DNA of 64,000 nucleotides from Limanda limanda (Eukaryota > Chordata > Actinopteri > Pleuronectiformes > Pleuronectidae). A program made the position numbers and the translations under genes. This document shows positions 46,801 to 58,811 of the stretch, one piece after another (the first letter of the stretch is position 1; every line of letters starts with the position of its first letter). The notes under the pieces were generated by a model, which was given only the letters and a program-made list of their open reading frames with translations, had not been told where the DNA came from and did no database searches. The stretch is taken from positions 29,021,329-29,085,328 of the forward strand of contig NC_083639.1 in NCBI RefSeq assembly GCF_963576545.1, read 5' to 3'.

Positions 46801-47540
46801 CAATGTGGCCAAGAAGAAGAAGAAGAAGAATTCAACCTATCACAGAACAACCATCCGCCTTGATATCAGAACTGGTCCAAAGGAAGCTAAAGTCATTAAA
46901 ACAGTGTGTTCTTCTTTCTTGTCGTATCGTGCCTACTCATATTTGTGTATTGTGTAATGAAATTGTTCTTAATATAAATGAATGTCATGTAGCCTCAGAC
47001 TTCATGTAGCCTGATGCTAACAGTTCAAACAGCCACTGACTGTTTCTAAGGGCGATGATTTCTGTAATAAAGGTAAGAAGGTGAAACTTGGTATGACACT
47101 TTTCTCCTTTGGCCCAAATTGCCCAGATTCAGGAGTTCTGCGACCGGGACTTCGGTTCCATTTAGATTCTTATTTTGATCTTTTGCGTAATTTCCATTTC
47201 ACGGAGAACCTCTCAGGTTATGAAAGTTGGAGTAAACCTTTCAGCAGCTGAAACAACCTGACGGAGCAGCAGACGTCTCCCAACACGTCTGAAAGTTCGC
47301 CCGACTGCCTGAATAAAACATGTTAAATCAATAGCTGTTTATACAGACTGGGACTTGGGGGCTGGAACAATAAAATATTATCTATTTCATCTACGCTGCA
47401 GTTTTGGTTTGCATATCGATGGCTGTTATTTTACGAGTCATGAATGGCTCTCTATATTTTTATGGGCTTTACACTCGGCCTGCATTCGCTCTCGTCTCAT
47501 CCACTAACTCATTCCTTCTCTTTCCCTGTTGAGTGGTAGA
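43053..47540. other. Intron, no supported gene
   Basis: It holds (CA)n at about 43793-43839 and (GT)n at 46031-46060, with GAGTGTGTGT repeats at about 46187-46231. G-runs occur near 45100-45110 and 45956-45966. No exon of the receptor is found. The G/C-balanced stretch at 47330-47500 looks unique. Confidence 0.6.

Positions 47541-47613
<73 letters not shown>
47541..47613. repeat. (CT)n microsatellite
   Basis: About 36 CT units, nearly uninterrupted. The following 200 bp stay pyrimidine-rich. Confidence 0.95.
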
Positions 47614-47617
<4 letters not shown>

Positions 47618-48414
47618 CACTGTTTTATCACTCTCCCCACTGGGGTGAGTATTTCTCTTTTCCTCCCTCACCTCTTTCTTCACTATGTCCTTAAGCTCCT
47701 CTCCATTTCCTCCTCTCGCTCCGCACTTGATCTACTCACCCGTTCTCTCCCTGTTTCTCTCGAAAGGAGGAGTGTGGGTGATAAACCTCAGGTGCATGTT
47801 CTCCTCCCTTCATCCTCCACCTCCCGTCACCCCTCCTTTTCTCCCTCCTTTTCTCTCCCTCTGCAGTTGATGTACTTGGGATCGGTAGAGCCATAAAGCT
47901 CAGGTTGTTTTATTGGCCAATGAAAAGGCAGGCGCGCCGTACGGCACTGCATCTTGGGTAATAGAGTGTGCGTCTGTGGGGGATAACCCCCCCCCCCCCG
48001 GAAGGGAAAGTGTATGTGTGAGTGTGTGATTGAATAAGTGAGTCGGGTGGAGAATAGTAACAGAGGGAGAGAGAGAGAGAGGGAGAATGGTGAAATAGAG
48101 CAGATGAAGTCAAAAGACGGATGATAGATGCAAAGAAAGAAAAGAAGGTTGAAGCCACTGTGGCCACACCCCTTCTAAACACATTATACATCCTGAACTT
48201 TGTTTGATCTTGTCATTTAATAACACTTTAATAACACTAGACTCTTTGATATCACCTGTTGATCTACACTCACAACCTCTGGGTGGTGACCAGATAACGA
48301 GAGGAAGGACAAAACTTAGTTTGGAGCTCGGAGTAGAACCAAAGATCATGGGCACAACTGGGAGGAGACACCCAGAACTTGGTGGAGGGACTATAATACA
48401 AATTCTATACACCA

Positions 48415-48416
<2 letters not shown>

Positions 48417-48482
<66 letters not shown>
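48417..48482. repeat. (TA)n microsatellite
   Basis: About 31 perfect TA dinucleotides, self-complementary and likely to form cruciform or slipped structures. Confidence 0.95.
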
Positions 48483-48485
<3 letters not shown>

Positions 48486-50789
48486 AAATATATAAACTCT
48501 TGCTGGGGAGACCATCTAAAACATCCTGCTTTGCTTCCTGCTGCCATGACCCAGCCTCGGATAAGTGGAGTGAATTATTGGTGATGGAAGGAAGGATGGA
48601 AGGATTCTTTATAGATCATTTAAAATACATTCATACGACTTGACAACAGGAAAACTCTCTTCTTCATTTATCTTTTTCCAGCATCATTCTATCTTGTTTT
48701 ATCCTCATCTATCAACAACTCACTGATATTCGACCACAAACCTGATGGATTATCGTAGGAAACAATTATCAATAAGGCCTCTTAGCATTTTATTATACAT
48801 ATCTACCAAAGTTAAAACACTAAAATGTGAGGTATTTCCTCTCAACCTGTCAATCCAGAAGTTATAATTTTCTACTGTGTTGAAGTGTTGCCACAGTTTG
48901 AGCTTCTCGTGCCCACGTGTGTTTTCATATTCCGCTGCGTGTGTCCCGGCAGGAGATTTATGCCGGTTAATATCCGACGCCATAGCTTTTACCCAGCAGC
49001 CCTCTCCATCAAACACACCACCACTGCATCGTGTGTGTGTCTGTGTGTGTGTGTCTGTGTGTGTCTGTGTGTGTGTGCTCTCCCTCCTGGGCTGCAGCAC
49101 GTTGATCTCAAGCCAAGTTTTATGGAAATAAACAATGTTTACGAGGCAGCGTTGTGGGATCGCTGCTGTAGAAAGGCTATTTCAATTCAGTTTTGTCATT
49201 TTCCATTTTTTATTCTCTGTGCTCCTGTTTGTTTTATTAGAGAATATAACCGTGGCTTCATTCCGCACTATCTCACCAGCGCAGTCCTGTCATGTTGAGT
49301 TGTGTGGTTGCTCCGGTGAGGTGTTTGCTCTCTCTCTGTGTCTGTTACTTCACCGGTGTTCGATGGGAGTGAAGTTTTCAAATTGTTTACAGCCGCTCGG
49401 CCTTTTCCAGCTTTTGGTGGAAGTTCTCACCAGAAGCAGATTGAGTGAATAAAGTCGGTTTGGATCAGAACCGGTGACTTTCTGCCGTCTCTCTGCTCAG
49501 TGACTACGAGGCTGAATATCATCATCTTCCTAAACCATCACACCTCATCTACAGTTTGACAGACTCTTCTCTCCCTGTTGTTTAATATTTACTGTCCCAT
49601 GTGACCCTTCACTCTGTTGAAGCTCCGCCGTTTGAAGTGGAAATGCTCGATACTTAAAACCATACGTGCGTATTTTGTAACATTAATAAACACGTTCCTG
49701 TTCCTTCTCGAGGCCCTTTGGTTCAAAATATGTCCACGAGATAAAAGTGATGATATTTTAAATGTGTTTTCTGTCTTCAAATGCGGTAAATAAGCGAAGG
49801 ATGATCCCAATTATGAGTTGGAAAAGAAACAAAGCACCAGTTTCCTCCCGAGTCACACAACTGTCTGTGACATTTGAGGCAGAATGAGCAGCAGCAGCTT
49901 GTTTATTGGTTTATCTGATTAATATTCCATCAGGCTTGTTCCCTTTTCTTTTGGGGTTAGGTTTCAAATAAAAACTGCATATATTGTAGAAAATCAACTT
50001 TTGCAGCCTCTTTCCTTTTATAAAATAATCTAAAATTAGAAGATGTCACAATTATCATCAGTTTGAAGTGAGACTCATTTGTGCTACATACAATAAATGA
50101 GCTAATACAGTTATATACCATAAGTAGACTCATGACGACTGGATATTACTGTAATGTGGAAAATCCTGACAACCAGTTTCCAGCTGCTCTGTCTCACGCT
50201 GTAGTTTGACACGTCCTGTCCTGCTCATTAGACACATGCCTCCGATATAAGAAGAGGCTCCTGTCCTCTAACGTATAAAACTTCCCCACAGTCGTATAAA
50301 ACTTTTCTCTCGTCTTCTCCCGGCTGAATGTCGCCCTGACACCTCCTGCCTCGCCGGTAATTTAGGAGGCACCTATTGTTTTAAGTTGCAGCATTTCTGT
50401 TTTTAGAAGTTTTCCATTTGGGGCAGAGTGTTCTCCTGCTTCCCCCGACTTTTAAATGTCAAGACATTCTGGGTCACTAGGAACAGAAAGAAGCAAAACA
50501 CACACACACACACACACACACAAACAAACAAACACGAGTGCTGATGCCAAACTCCACATGCACACACGGAGAAAGGCCAACGCAAACACGTATGAACGCA
50601 CACAAAACCCGGATAAACCTCATGTATGTACACGTATGCAAATGCACAATAGAGAATCGTCGGTGTTTTCCTCATCCCGATTTTCCTTTGTTTCCAACGA
50701 GATAAGCTAACGGGAGAAAGGAGCAATAATCCGATCAAATTTCCTTCGCTCGCCGTCCCCATTGTTCTCATCGACTCCTGATAAGAGAC

Positions 50790-50790
<1 letters not shown>

Positions 50791-50853
<63 letters not shown>
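50791..50853. repeat. (GA)n microsatellite
   Basis: About 31 GA units after ACGC. It is the source of the Ser/Leu open frames on the minus strand. Confidence 0.95.
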
Positions 50854-50857
<4 letters not shown>

Positions 50858-51702
50858 CAAAGCCACGAGGACTAAATATAGCCTGATAACATTTCCAGGC
50901 CGTATTGTTCTCACTGACATAAATATACACAAGAGAGGGATGGGAAAATAAAGGGAGAGACAGGGAGATGAGCGGCGGCAACAATGTTCGAGCTTCATTA
51001 ATAGACAAGCTGTTAATCTGCATCTCCCCAAACTGCTTCATCAGGCCGTCCAATCAGAAGTGGAGAGGCATGGGGCGGGCGGGGGGGAGAGCAGCGACTT
51101 CTGGGAATGGAAATTCAAGAAATGACAGGATACAAGAGTTTTTTGAAAGATCTTCTATCTTCCTTTGCAAAGCTCGTGTAATCCTGTCACTCTTGTTGCT
51201 ACGGCAGCCCGTTGTGACCAAAGTTCACAAATCAAAATCAATACAAGCCCCCACCCGCCAAAAAGCATCAAAGAGTAAGAACCCAGCGCACCCTGGGGGG
51301 GGGGGGAACAGAGACGTAGCGCCGAAAATCACTCGCAGAAATCAGCCGGAGGTGAAAGTTTGACGGGAAACGGCCCGAGTCTGCGTCGGAGGCTCGTGTG
51401 ACAGACACACACACACACTTCCTGTCAGCAGAGATCAGATGAGTGACAGGAGGCCTCACTCCATGTTAATCTGGGACACACACACTTCTTCTGCTCTCGT
51501 TCAGACGTTAGAGACATTCAGTGACAAGCTGCTCACCAACGAATCTCAGGGAAGAAGTGCCATTGTTTTGATATAATAAAGATTTGTTAGGTGTAAGAAA
51601 AGGTCAAAAGGTCACCGATGTATCGTGGTTTCTGTGTTGATGAAGGAAAATGAAGATCTACAGATGAAGATGCTGAGAGTTAAATAACTGCTGAGTTTAA
51701 GA

Positions 51703-51739
<37 letters not shown>

Positions 51740-51929
51740 TGTGAAGGAGACACAGAGGACAGTGGGTAAGCCTAGGCGTCTAGATGGATGATTCTTTAGG
51801 ACCCCCACCCCCTGAGGCAAACTACGGCCCGCTGGGCTTTTTAATCCGGCCCGCCGAACTTGTCCAAATAAAAAAAAAAAAAAATTTAAATAAATTTTTT
51901 TTTTTTTTTTTTTTTAAACTAATAATTTC

Positions 51930-52085
51930 TTAGCACTTTAATGGCACGTACTCATAGCACTTTGTAGTTTTGCTTCATTTAGGAAGAAATTGTACTTTCT
52001 TGATTCTTGTTCTGGGTTTGAACCCTCAGGGTTGAATGCACTTATTGTAAGTCGCTTTGGATAAAAGCGTCAGCTAATTTAAATT
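51930..52085 (+). mobile_element. L2-clade LINE/SINE-type 3' tail
   Basis: It ends GTAAGTCGCTTTGGATAAAA followed by GCGTCAGCTAATTT. This is the conserved GGATA stem-loop tail recognised by L2-clade reverse transcriptases in fish. AATTTAAAT occurs both upstream in the A/T-rich stretch near 51883 and directly at its end (about 52076), possibly the insertion duplication. Confidence 0.75.
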
Positions 52086-52170
52086 TGCCAGGGAGTGTGG
52101 TGTATCGGGCTCGAAAAGGCACATGATCTCCCTTCACTTTTTCCCTTTGCCCTGTGAGTCCTTCTGTAAA

Positions 52171-52662
52171 ATGAGAGGATCAAGGAAACGAGAAGTGGAC
52201 AATGAGTGCCGAGTGTTTAACACGGAGTCGACAACAAAATACTTTTTCACTGAAGTCCAATCGAAGGCTGTATGCCTGATATGCCGAGAAACTGTCGCAG
52301 TTTTCATGGAGTACAACATCAGCCGTCACTTTGCTACGAAGCATGCTAACTACGCTAGCAAGCAGTCAACGCAAGAACGGGTGGCTGCAGCTCAGAGGTT
52401 GGCGACTAATTTACAGACTCAGCAACATTTTTTTCACAGACAAACTGCGATTAAAGAGTCATCTACCAAGGCATGTTTTTTGGTGGCATTCGAAATAGCC
52501 AAGGCTAGCAAGCCTTTCTCTGAAGGCGGGTTTTTGTTAAATGCTTTGCTACTTGGTAAAGGCCAAATCCTTTCATGTCATGATTTTTCCATGTCATTTA
52601 TATTAGTTCACAAAAACACTCCATCGATCTGTTCCTGGCCCGGCCCCTCTGTCAAATTTTAG
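52171..52662 (+). pseudogene. hAT transposase N-terminal fragment with BED finger
   Basis: From ATG 52171 the frame runs 163 codons. Residues near the start (R-K-R-E-V-D-N-E-C-R-V-F-N) and T-K-Y-F-F lead into a finger with C-L-I-C and H-x4-H (R-H-F-A-T-K-H). It continues to about A-K-A-S-K-P-F-S-E-G. The wording is that of the transposase family that also gave rise to ZBED/GTF2IRD2-type host genes. Unrelated sequence then runs to a TAG. The finger is intact but the catalytic part is absent. ATG 52123 is also in frame; 52171 is preferred because family similarity starts there. Confidence 0.7.
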
Positions 52663-52711
52663 AACCCATTGTGGCCCGCGATTCAGAAAGTTTGCCCACC
52701 CCTGCCCTAAG

Positions 52712-55496
52712 GCCTCTAAAGTGTTTTGTCACAGGAACACGGACACTTCCTGTTTTCAATCAATACCGAAGCATTTATGACATATGAGGTGTTTGAGTTG
52801 GAACTAGAGGTCAATCCACCACTGAGATCCTGTCGTTTTGCTCTTATGTCACACAACAAAGATTCTCTCGGCTCATTTCCTACCAGGCGAGAAAAGATAA
52901 TAAAATAAAACAAGCTCACTGACCCCTTGTGTTTTAAAGCATCTGGTTTTATATCAGTTTTATCTTCTTCTCTGTGTCCGAGGGCGAATCTGACCTGTTG
53001 TTAAACTGGTTTGATTCTCTGATTTCAGCCTGAGAGGATGAAAACTCAGGTGAATCACCGGGAGGAGAAACTGCCTCTCGGCTTGTTCCACTTTCCAGGA
53101 GGAGGCTGAGCCACACCAGGCTGTATAAATACATCATATTTAAGATCCATGCAAACCAAAGGGAACGCAGGACCCGCATTATTACACACAAACACACACA
53201 CACACAAACAGCTACACACAGCGTGTAAAGGATACTGGGCCATTCCCCTGCAGGCCGGCTGAAAGGAGGGAGGCAGAGTAAATGGTGTCAGCAGCTCAAG
53301 GACTCGAGAGCCACTCTAAATATAGAGTCTTATTGACAAGAATGAAAAACAATACAGAGGAAAGAGAGAGTGAATGGGGAGAAGGGTGAAGAGGGAGAAG
53401 GGTGAAGAGGGAGAAGAATGAGAGAAGACAAACGTTCAGGATGAGATCGACCTCTCGCTCTTCAGCCGGTGACCTGATCCTGTCTCTACTTTTATCTGTT
53501 TTGTAAAACTCAAAACACAACAGGAGCAGAACCCGAGCTTTGAATGATTTCATCCTCTGATTCTTTTCTTTCTCTCTTGCACTCACATGTATGAACACAG
53601 CTGATGGTTGATGACATCATCCTTATTCAGTCATAATTCTGTCATAATTCAGTGTGTGATTCTGTCATAATTCAGTCTGATCCTCTCCAGCTCTGTGCAG
53701 CCGGCTCGAGGCTCCGTCCAAGTTGAAATGTTGTGTGATCGTCTTGACACAAATCACAGTTTTCCCCACTGGCTTCCATGTTAACACACAACTCTAGAAC
53801 ACACACTTGTCTGCTCTCGACCGACTGGTTCTGTTCATTGATGGATTGATTTTCTCCAACACCACAATGAACTCTGGTTTCACAGGATGATGAGGTGAGT
53901 GTATTGTGAGTCGTATGAGTTCCTCTGTCTCTTTGAACCAGATTGTTGTAAACTCACAAACAAGAAAAAAGACTCTCTCTCTTTCAAAAATGGCACAAAT
54001 CTTTCGTTTAATGCTAATATTCAGAGGCAAGGAAAACATGTCAGTTAATTGCTAGAACTTGACATATAATAGATTTGAATATTGATATAACGGACTTGAA
54101 ATGTCTGATTATTATTTTTTTTTCACTCGCCCAGGAACTAAGGATGGAAACAAGCTAGTGGCTAAATTTGGTAGAAAGTGTTGTTTCTCTTTGAGATTTA
54201 TCTATTTATGTATTTTGTCCATTTTGTAAGGAACTCTGCCGCTTTTTTTCCCGAATTATAAAAAAAAGGAAGTAAAATATGCATTGATTCGATATTAGAT
54301 CATGGAAGTCGTCTGTTATTTGAAAACAAAAGCTACAAATCGAGCCACTGCTGAGTCGTGGCCTTGTTGGTCTGTTTCAGTCGTTGCTAACTCTCCGCGT
54401 TGCACTGGAGCGAGCGAGGCTGCAGCTAGCCGTCGGTAAACAGTGAACACGATCGATGCCGGATCACCTTCTGCCGATTCCTGCGCTCCTAATGAGAATC
54501 AATCCTTCCCCTGTGCAGAGGCCAGAGATAAAGGAGAAGAATGCAACAGCCGCACGTCTGCTTCCCTTTCTTCTGCAGAGATCAACAGAGTAACTCAGTG
54601 AAATAAATGCCAGAGTGGCTGCCAGTATCGATTCCGGTGATTGATTAAAGGCCATACTTGAGCAGAGAGGAATTGAGGAGTAAAGTTATTCACACGGAGG
54701 AACCGGAGCAGAATAACCACATGGAGTTCCAGCAGCCTATCGCCTGGTGTGTTGGATTAAACAGCTCAGAGGTTTGTCAGCAGAACTTTCCAGTGCTGCC
54801 GCCGCCGGGAAACTGAGCAGGTGGAGAGTTAATTGCTTTGAAACATACGAGTGCTTGAATTCACAGGCGATTCCAAGAAGTCGCCATAAGTGAAAAGCTC
54901 ATTCATCTGTTCGGAAGTGACTCACGCGAGCGCTGGCTTTGGGGTTTTTGTCTCATTCAGAACAGAAACAACAGGATTCGTTCCATCTGTCTTTTCAGGA
55001 TCATTTCACCTTGAAAATATCCATCAAATACAGGAAGTGCACATCAACAAAGACGAGGGAATCAGTGAAAATGGGTTTCTACATTTGAGATAAAAGTTGA
55101 ATTAGTGTGTAGAAGTCCAAATCTGTTGGGAGACGACATATTCTCTTTGCTTAATGTGCCAAGAAAAGCTTGTGAGGACTTGATTTAATATCAGAGATGT
55201 TGTTTTTGTTAATTACAACAAAAGCACAACCTCGACCTGCATGGATAAGCCTTCTCGTTGTTTTTTGTTAATTACGATTTTGTAGTTTTGACCCAAATCT
55301 GAATTATTTCCACAAAGCAAAAGGAACATTAACGAAAACCAGAGATAAAAAAAAAAAAAGGCAGCAGGACGTGAACAGCTGCGATGCAACACTTCCCACA
55401 CAGAGTGGAGACGTGGAAAATCTCTTGAGCTGTCGGTCGAAACAAATCAGCAAAAGCTGTGATCTCATGACTTGCTCCAGTGCTTTATTCTAATCA
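52712..55496. other. Intron, no supported gene
   Basis: No exon or clear transposon is recognised. A small cluster of TCATAATTC repeats lies at about 53630-53672. A G/A-rich stretch lies at 53350-53425. The remainder is unique-looking. Confidence 0.55.
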
Positions 55497-55524
55497 ATGT
55501 TAGCACCGGCATCTGTGGAGTCGG

Positions 55525-55682
55525 CGGGGGGGGGCACGGGGGGGCGGGTGGGGTGGGGGGGCTCGGGGGGGGGGGGTGACTGCACCGAGATCAGCAGGAG
55601 GCCGGTGAGCTTACAGAGAGGAGCTGTAAGGTCTGAATGGTCTGATGAGGCAATCAAAGAAGAGTTTGACAAGGTCACGATC

Positions 55683-55770
<88 letters not shown>
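55525..55770. repeat. G-rich tract and long (GT)n microsatellite
   Basis: 55525-55577 contains many runs of four or more G (GGGGGGG, GGGG, GGGGCGGG, GGGGGG, GGGGGGGGGG), fitting G-quadruplex formation on the plus strand. About 110 bp later, (GT)n runs from 55686 to 55770 without interruption. Confidence 0.9.
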
Positions 55771-55772
<2 letters not shown>

Positions 55773-56859
55773 GGTGCTCTGCGTTGTGTAACCGCCGATA
55801 CCTGTGTGTTGTGTGAGGGGGGTCAGAGGGGAGGGGGAAGGTGCAGGGGGTCTCACGTTGGATTTATTCAAAGCAACTGGAACGGAGGTTTTTCAGTTTT
55901 ACATCCTTTTTATGTCGGTTGAGTTTTCAGAGTTAAAACAGCTGCTGTGGATTTATGTGTAAAAACGTGTAAATTATATTTATAAGTGATTTCCAGCTTC
56001 GACACAAACTGCAATTTGTAAACTGTGATTTGTCGTGTGGTGACAATCGTTTACTGAGCGTCAAGCAAACTGCTCAAAGTTCACGTTAAAGAAGAATCAG
56101 GCTGAAAATGCTTCATCGAATTTTACCCAGAATGAATCAACTGGGAAAAAGAAAAACTGATTGAAGCACTTTGTCAAATTGCTGTAATTTCTGTCTCATT
56201 ACTGCGGACCTGCAGTTCGCAATATGAAGAGTCCTGTGCCCCCCCCACAGTGGAAGGTGGGCTGGTCTCACTTAGCGCTGGCTGATGGTTTGACCCGCTC
56301 TGACCACAGCTGAATGTCAGCTGGGACTGAGAAAGTGATGGGATTAAACGGTCATTTAAGGAACCTGCAGTGAAACCTTTTTCTCCAAAAGTTTCCAGAC
56401 CTTAACTTTTATTTCATTAAAAACAAAAAAAGGGCAAATCTTTTAATTACAAATGGGATCTGACACGATGGCAGCAGATCAGAGAGCTTGAATAATCCGT
56501 GTTGTGTGGACTGGATTCTGTATATTTCACAGAATCAATAAATAATACATGTCTGACTATTGTTGATTTCCAGATGATGTGATTTTGTTTGTGACATGAA
56601 TAGAAATAATAGATCACAAGGTTTCCAGAGACAAAAAAACCTGCTTTGGTCTAATCGCTCCTCACTCCTCATGGACGTGGACAAAAAAAGGACGGAGAGT
56701 TTTGTTGGGATCAAATCAAACACTCTGTTCTCTTCACTTCCATCCACCACTCTAACTTCCTCCCTCCATCACGTCGTCCCCAGACATCACTTGTTCCCTC
56801 TCGGCTGAATAGAGGACAAGAGGGAGAGAGAGAGAGAGAGAGAGAGAGGAGGCGGCCTC
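55771..56859. other. Intron, no supported gene
   Basis: I see nothing beyond a (GA)n run at about 56822-56848. Confidence 0.55.
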
Positions 56860-57170
56860 GGCCCCATTAGATCCCTCGCAGATGTTTCCTTTAATCCTGG
56901 TAATTAGCTGCAATTATAGTCATAGATACAGAAGATGAAGTGATCATATTTGCACACTGAATTAATTCATTTAATTACGCCATAGGAGGAAGATTCTCTC
57001 TTTCTGTGGCGTTTCCCTGGTTGCTCACTTCGGAGGGTTTTTATCTCCTCGTCCAGTCCTCTCTCCCTTCTTCTCACTTTCCTTATCTCTCCCCTCCACC
57101 CATCTCCTCCCCTCCTCCCTCTCATTGTGCTAGGTGTAATTTATCTGGGCTCTATCCTGAAAAGCAAGGC

Positions 57171-57230
<60 letters not shown>

Positions 57231-57360
57231 GGGGGGTAGAAAAAAGAAAGTACAAGAGACAACAGAGCGGGACAGGACATGACAAGAGCCCTTTAGATGT
57301 TGCAGATGATGCCTTTAATCCTGTCAATAGCTGCAATTATAGTAATTATCTCTAATAGCA
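56860..57360. repeat. Duplicated non-coding block with homeodomain-like motifs
   Basis: 56876-56928 and 57301-57352 align closely: GCAGATG, then CCTTTAATCCTG, a TAATTAG/AATAG step and AGCTGCAATTATAGT. Each copy is preceded by a TTAGAT(C/G) motif and, further upstream, by (GA)n (56822-56848 and 57169-57229). TAATCC and TAATTA are typical homeodomain core sites. The copies are 425 bp apart and non-coding. An intronic enhancer is possible but not shown. Confidence 0.6.
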
Positions 57361-58777
57361 GCGCATTGTGTCACGGCTCTGATGTTTAACAGCCGAGGGG
57401 GGGGCCGAGGGGGGGCCGGCGAGCTGCGATTCATATTAATGAATCCGACACAAAACAAGCCGGAGTTGATGACGGTCCCGCGAGCTTTATGGAGTGCGGA
57501 GTGTTTTCTGAGCTCCGGGTCGAGGTGTAATGGGGGTCTCACACCCGGCCCTGAGTGGTCTTTGTACTGCGGAGAGAGAGAGGGACGAGAGAGAGAGAGA
57601 GAGAGAGAGGGACGAGAGGCTGGAGATCGATGTGCGGAGGTAGAGAGGGCTCGGGAGAAAATAGAGGCAATTACACGAGAGGAAGACGCCGCCAAAATAA
57701 GATGTCGGTGTGTTACGAGTGTGAGGTTGTAAAGATGAGTCGGGATCAGCGGCTGAATTACAACGTAGTGAACATCTATATATCTATAACTCTGGGAGAT
57801 TTGATTTTACAAAATGTGTTTAGCCAAGAAGTGAGTCAAGCAAATATACTTAAAAACAATTAAAAGTATTTCTAGCGGTTCTAGCTGAGCCCTCGATAAG
57901 TATTTGTATGACGACCTTTCAGATTGAAACCTGAAGGGGAAACTGTAACAGCAAATAAAAACAATATCTGGATAATAGTCATAATACTTGTGTATTTTAT
58001 ATTGATTGTATACAGAGATCCCGAGCGCTGAAGCAATCAAGCTGTTATTCACTGCTTAAGATCTGATTGGTCGACTGAGTGTCTTCCTAAGAATATTACA
58101 TACATATTAAAGTGTCAAATAAAGCAGCCTAGATAAAATAAAGTGTCCAAATATTAACCATGGATCCACATGCACCAGATTTAAGGTGTTTGATAGAAAA
58201 ATCACATAATCTCAGTCTCTTATCAAATAAAAATACAGAAATATTCTCTTTGCTCCTGGTCAAAGAGAACAAGCACAATAAGGATGGAAGAAATTATGAT
58301 AATAATGTTCGACCGTTGCCCTGGTGACGTCCAGCATGAAAATACTCTTTGTATGAAGTTTCTATTCTTAAAAGTTGTAAAAAGGAAGGTGAAGAAGTCA
58401 AATTATGCAAAGAAGGGATGTGTATTTAAATCAGGTGTTTATATTCAGGATTCATCAGGTGACAATTGAATTAAACTGAATATAAAAAACCGAATGAATT
58501 TAAATAAAACATGAAGAAGTAAGTACATTCTTCATAAGTACAATTATTAATATGTTCTACTTGTGTCAGAGGACTTTCTGTCCTGGATCTTTTTAAACAC
58601 ACACATACCCACACACACACACACACACGCACACACACTTCCTAACAAATGCTTTTTAACAACTTACACACACTCTTAATAAACTTTATCAATGACTTTT
58701 CTAATAACTTCTCCTGCAAACATGTTTCATCACTTTCTTCCTCACACGCTCACTCAATACAGCACAAACTTTATTCA

Positions 58778-58811
<34 letters not shown>

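Larger units (their letters stand above)
47614..51799. other. Intron with TA, GA and TG microsatellites
   Basis: Besides the separately listed (TA)n and (GA)n arrays, it holds a C-run at about 47988-47999, TG runs at 49032-49076 and 51707-51740, and a CA run at about 50498-50522. A G-run lies at 51296-51306. No gene is supported. Long open frames near 48204-48584 and 50403-51053 are made by the microsatellites. Confidence 0.65.
51800..52711 (+). mobile_element. hAT element with BED-finger frame, internally deleted
   Basis: The right end reads GTTTGCCCACCCCTG, and the left end has CTGAGGCAAACTACGGCCCG. Both are variants of the CAGGGGTGGGCAAACT inverted end common in hAT elements. Between them is one 5' transposase frame. 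The catalytic region and hAT dimerisation domain are missing, so it is non-autonomous. The exact left end and an 8-bp duplication could not be settled. A retroposon tail is nested in its 5' region. Confidence 0.7.

Noticed and set aside
50403..51053. 216-codon minus-strand open frame
   Set aside because: It is created by the (GA)n and (CA)n microsatellites. The remaining residues match nothing recognisable.
52010..52032. tRNA B-box-like GGTTTGAACCC
   Set aside because: It is part of the L2-type retroposon tail. There is no A box or cloverleaf around it.
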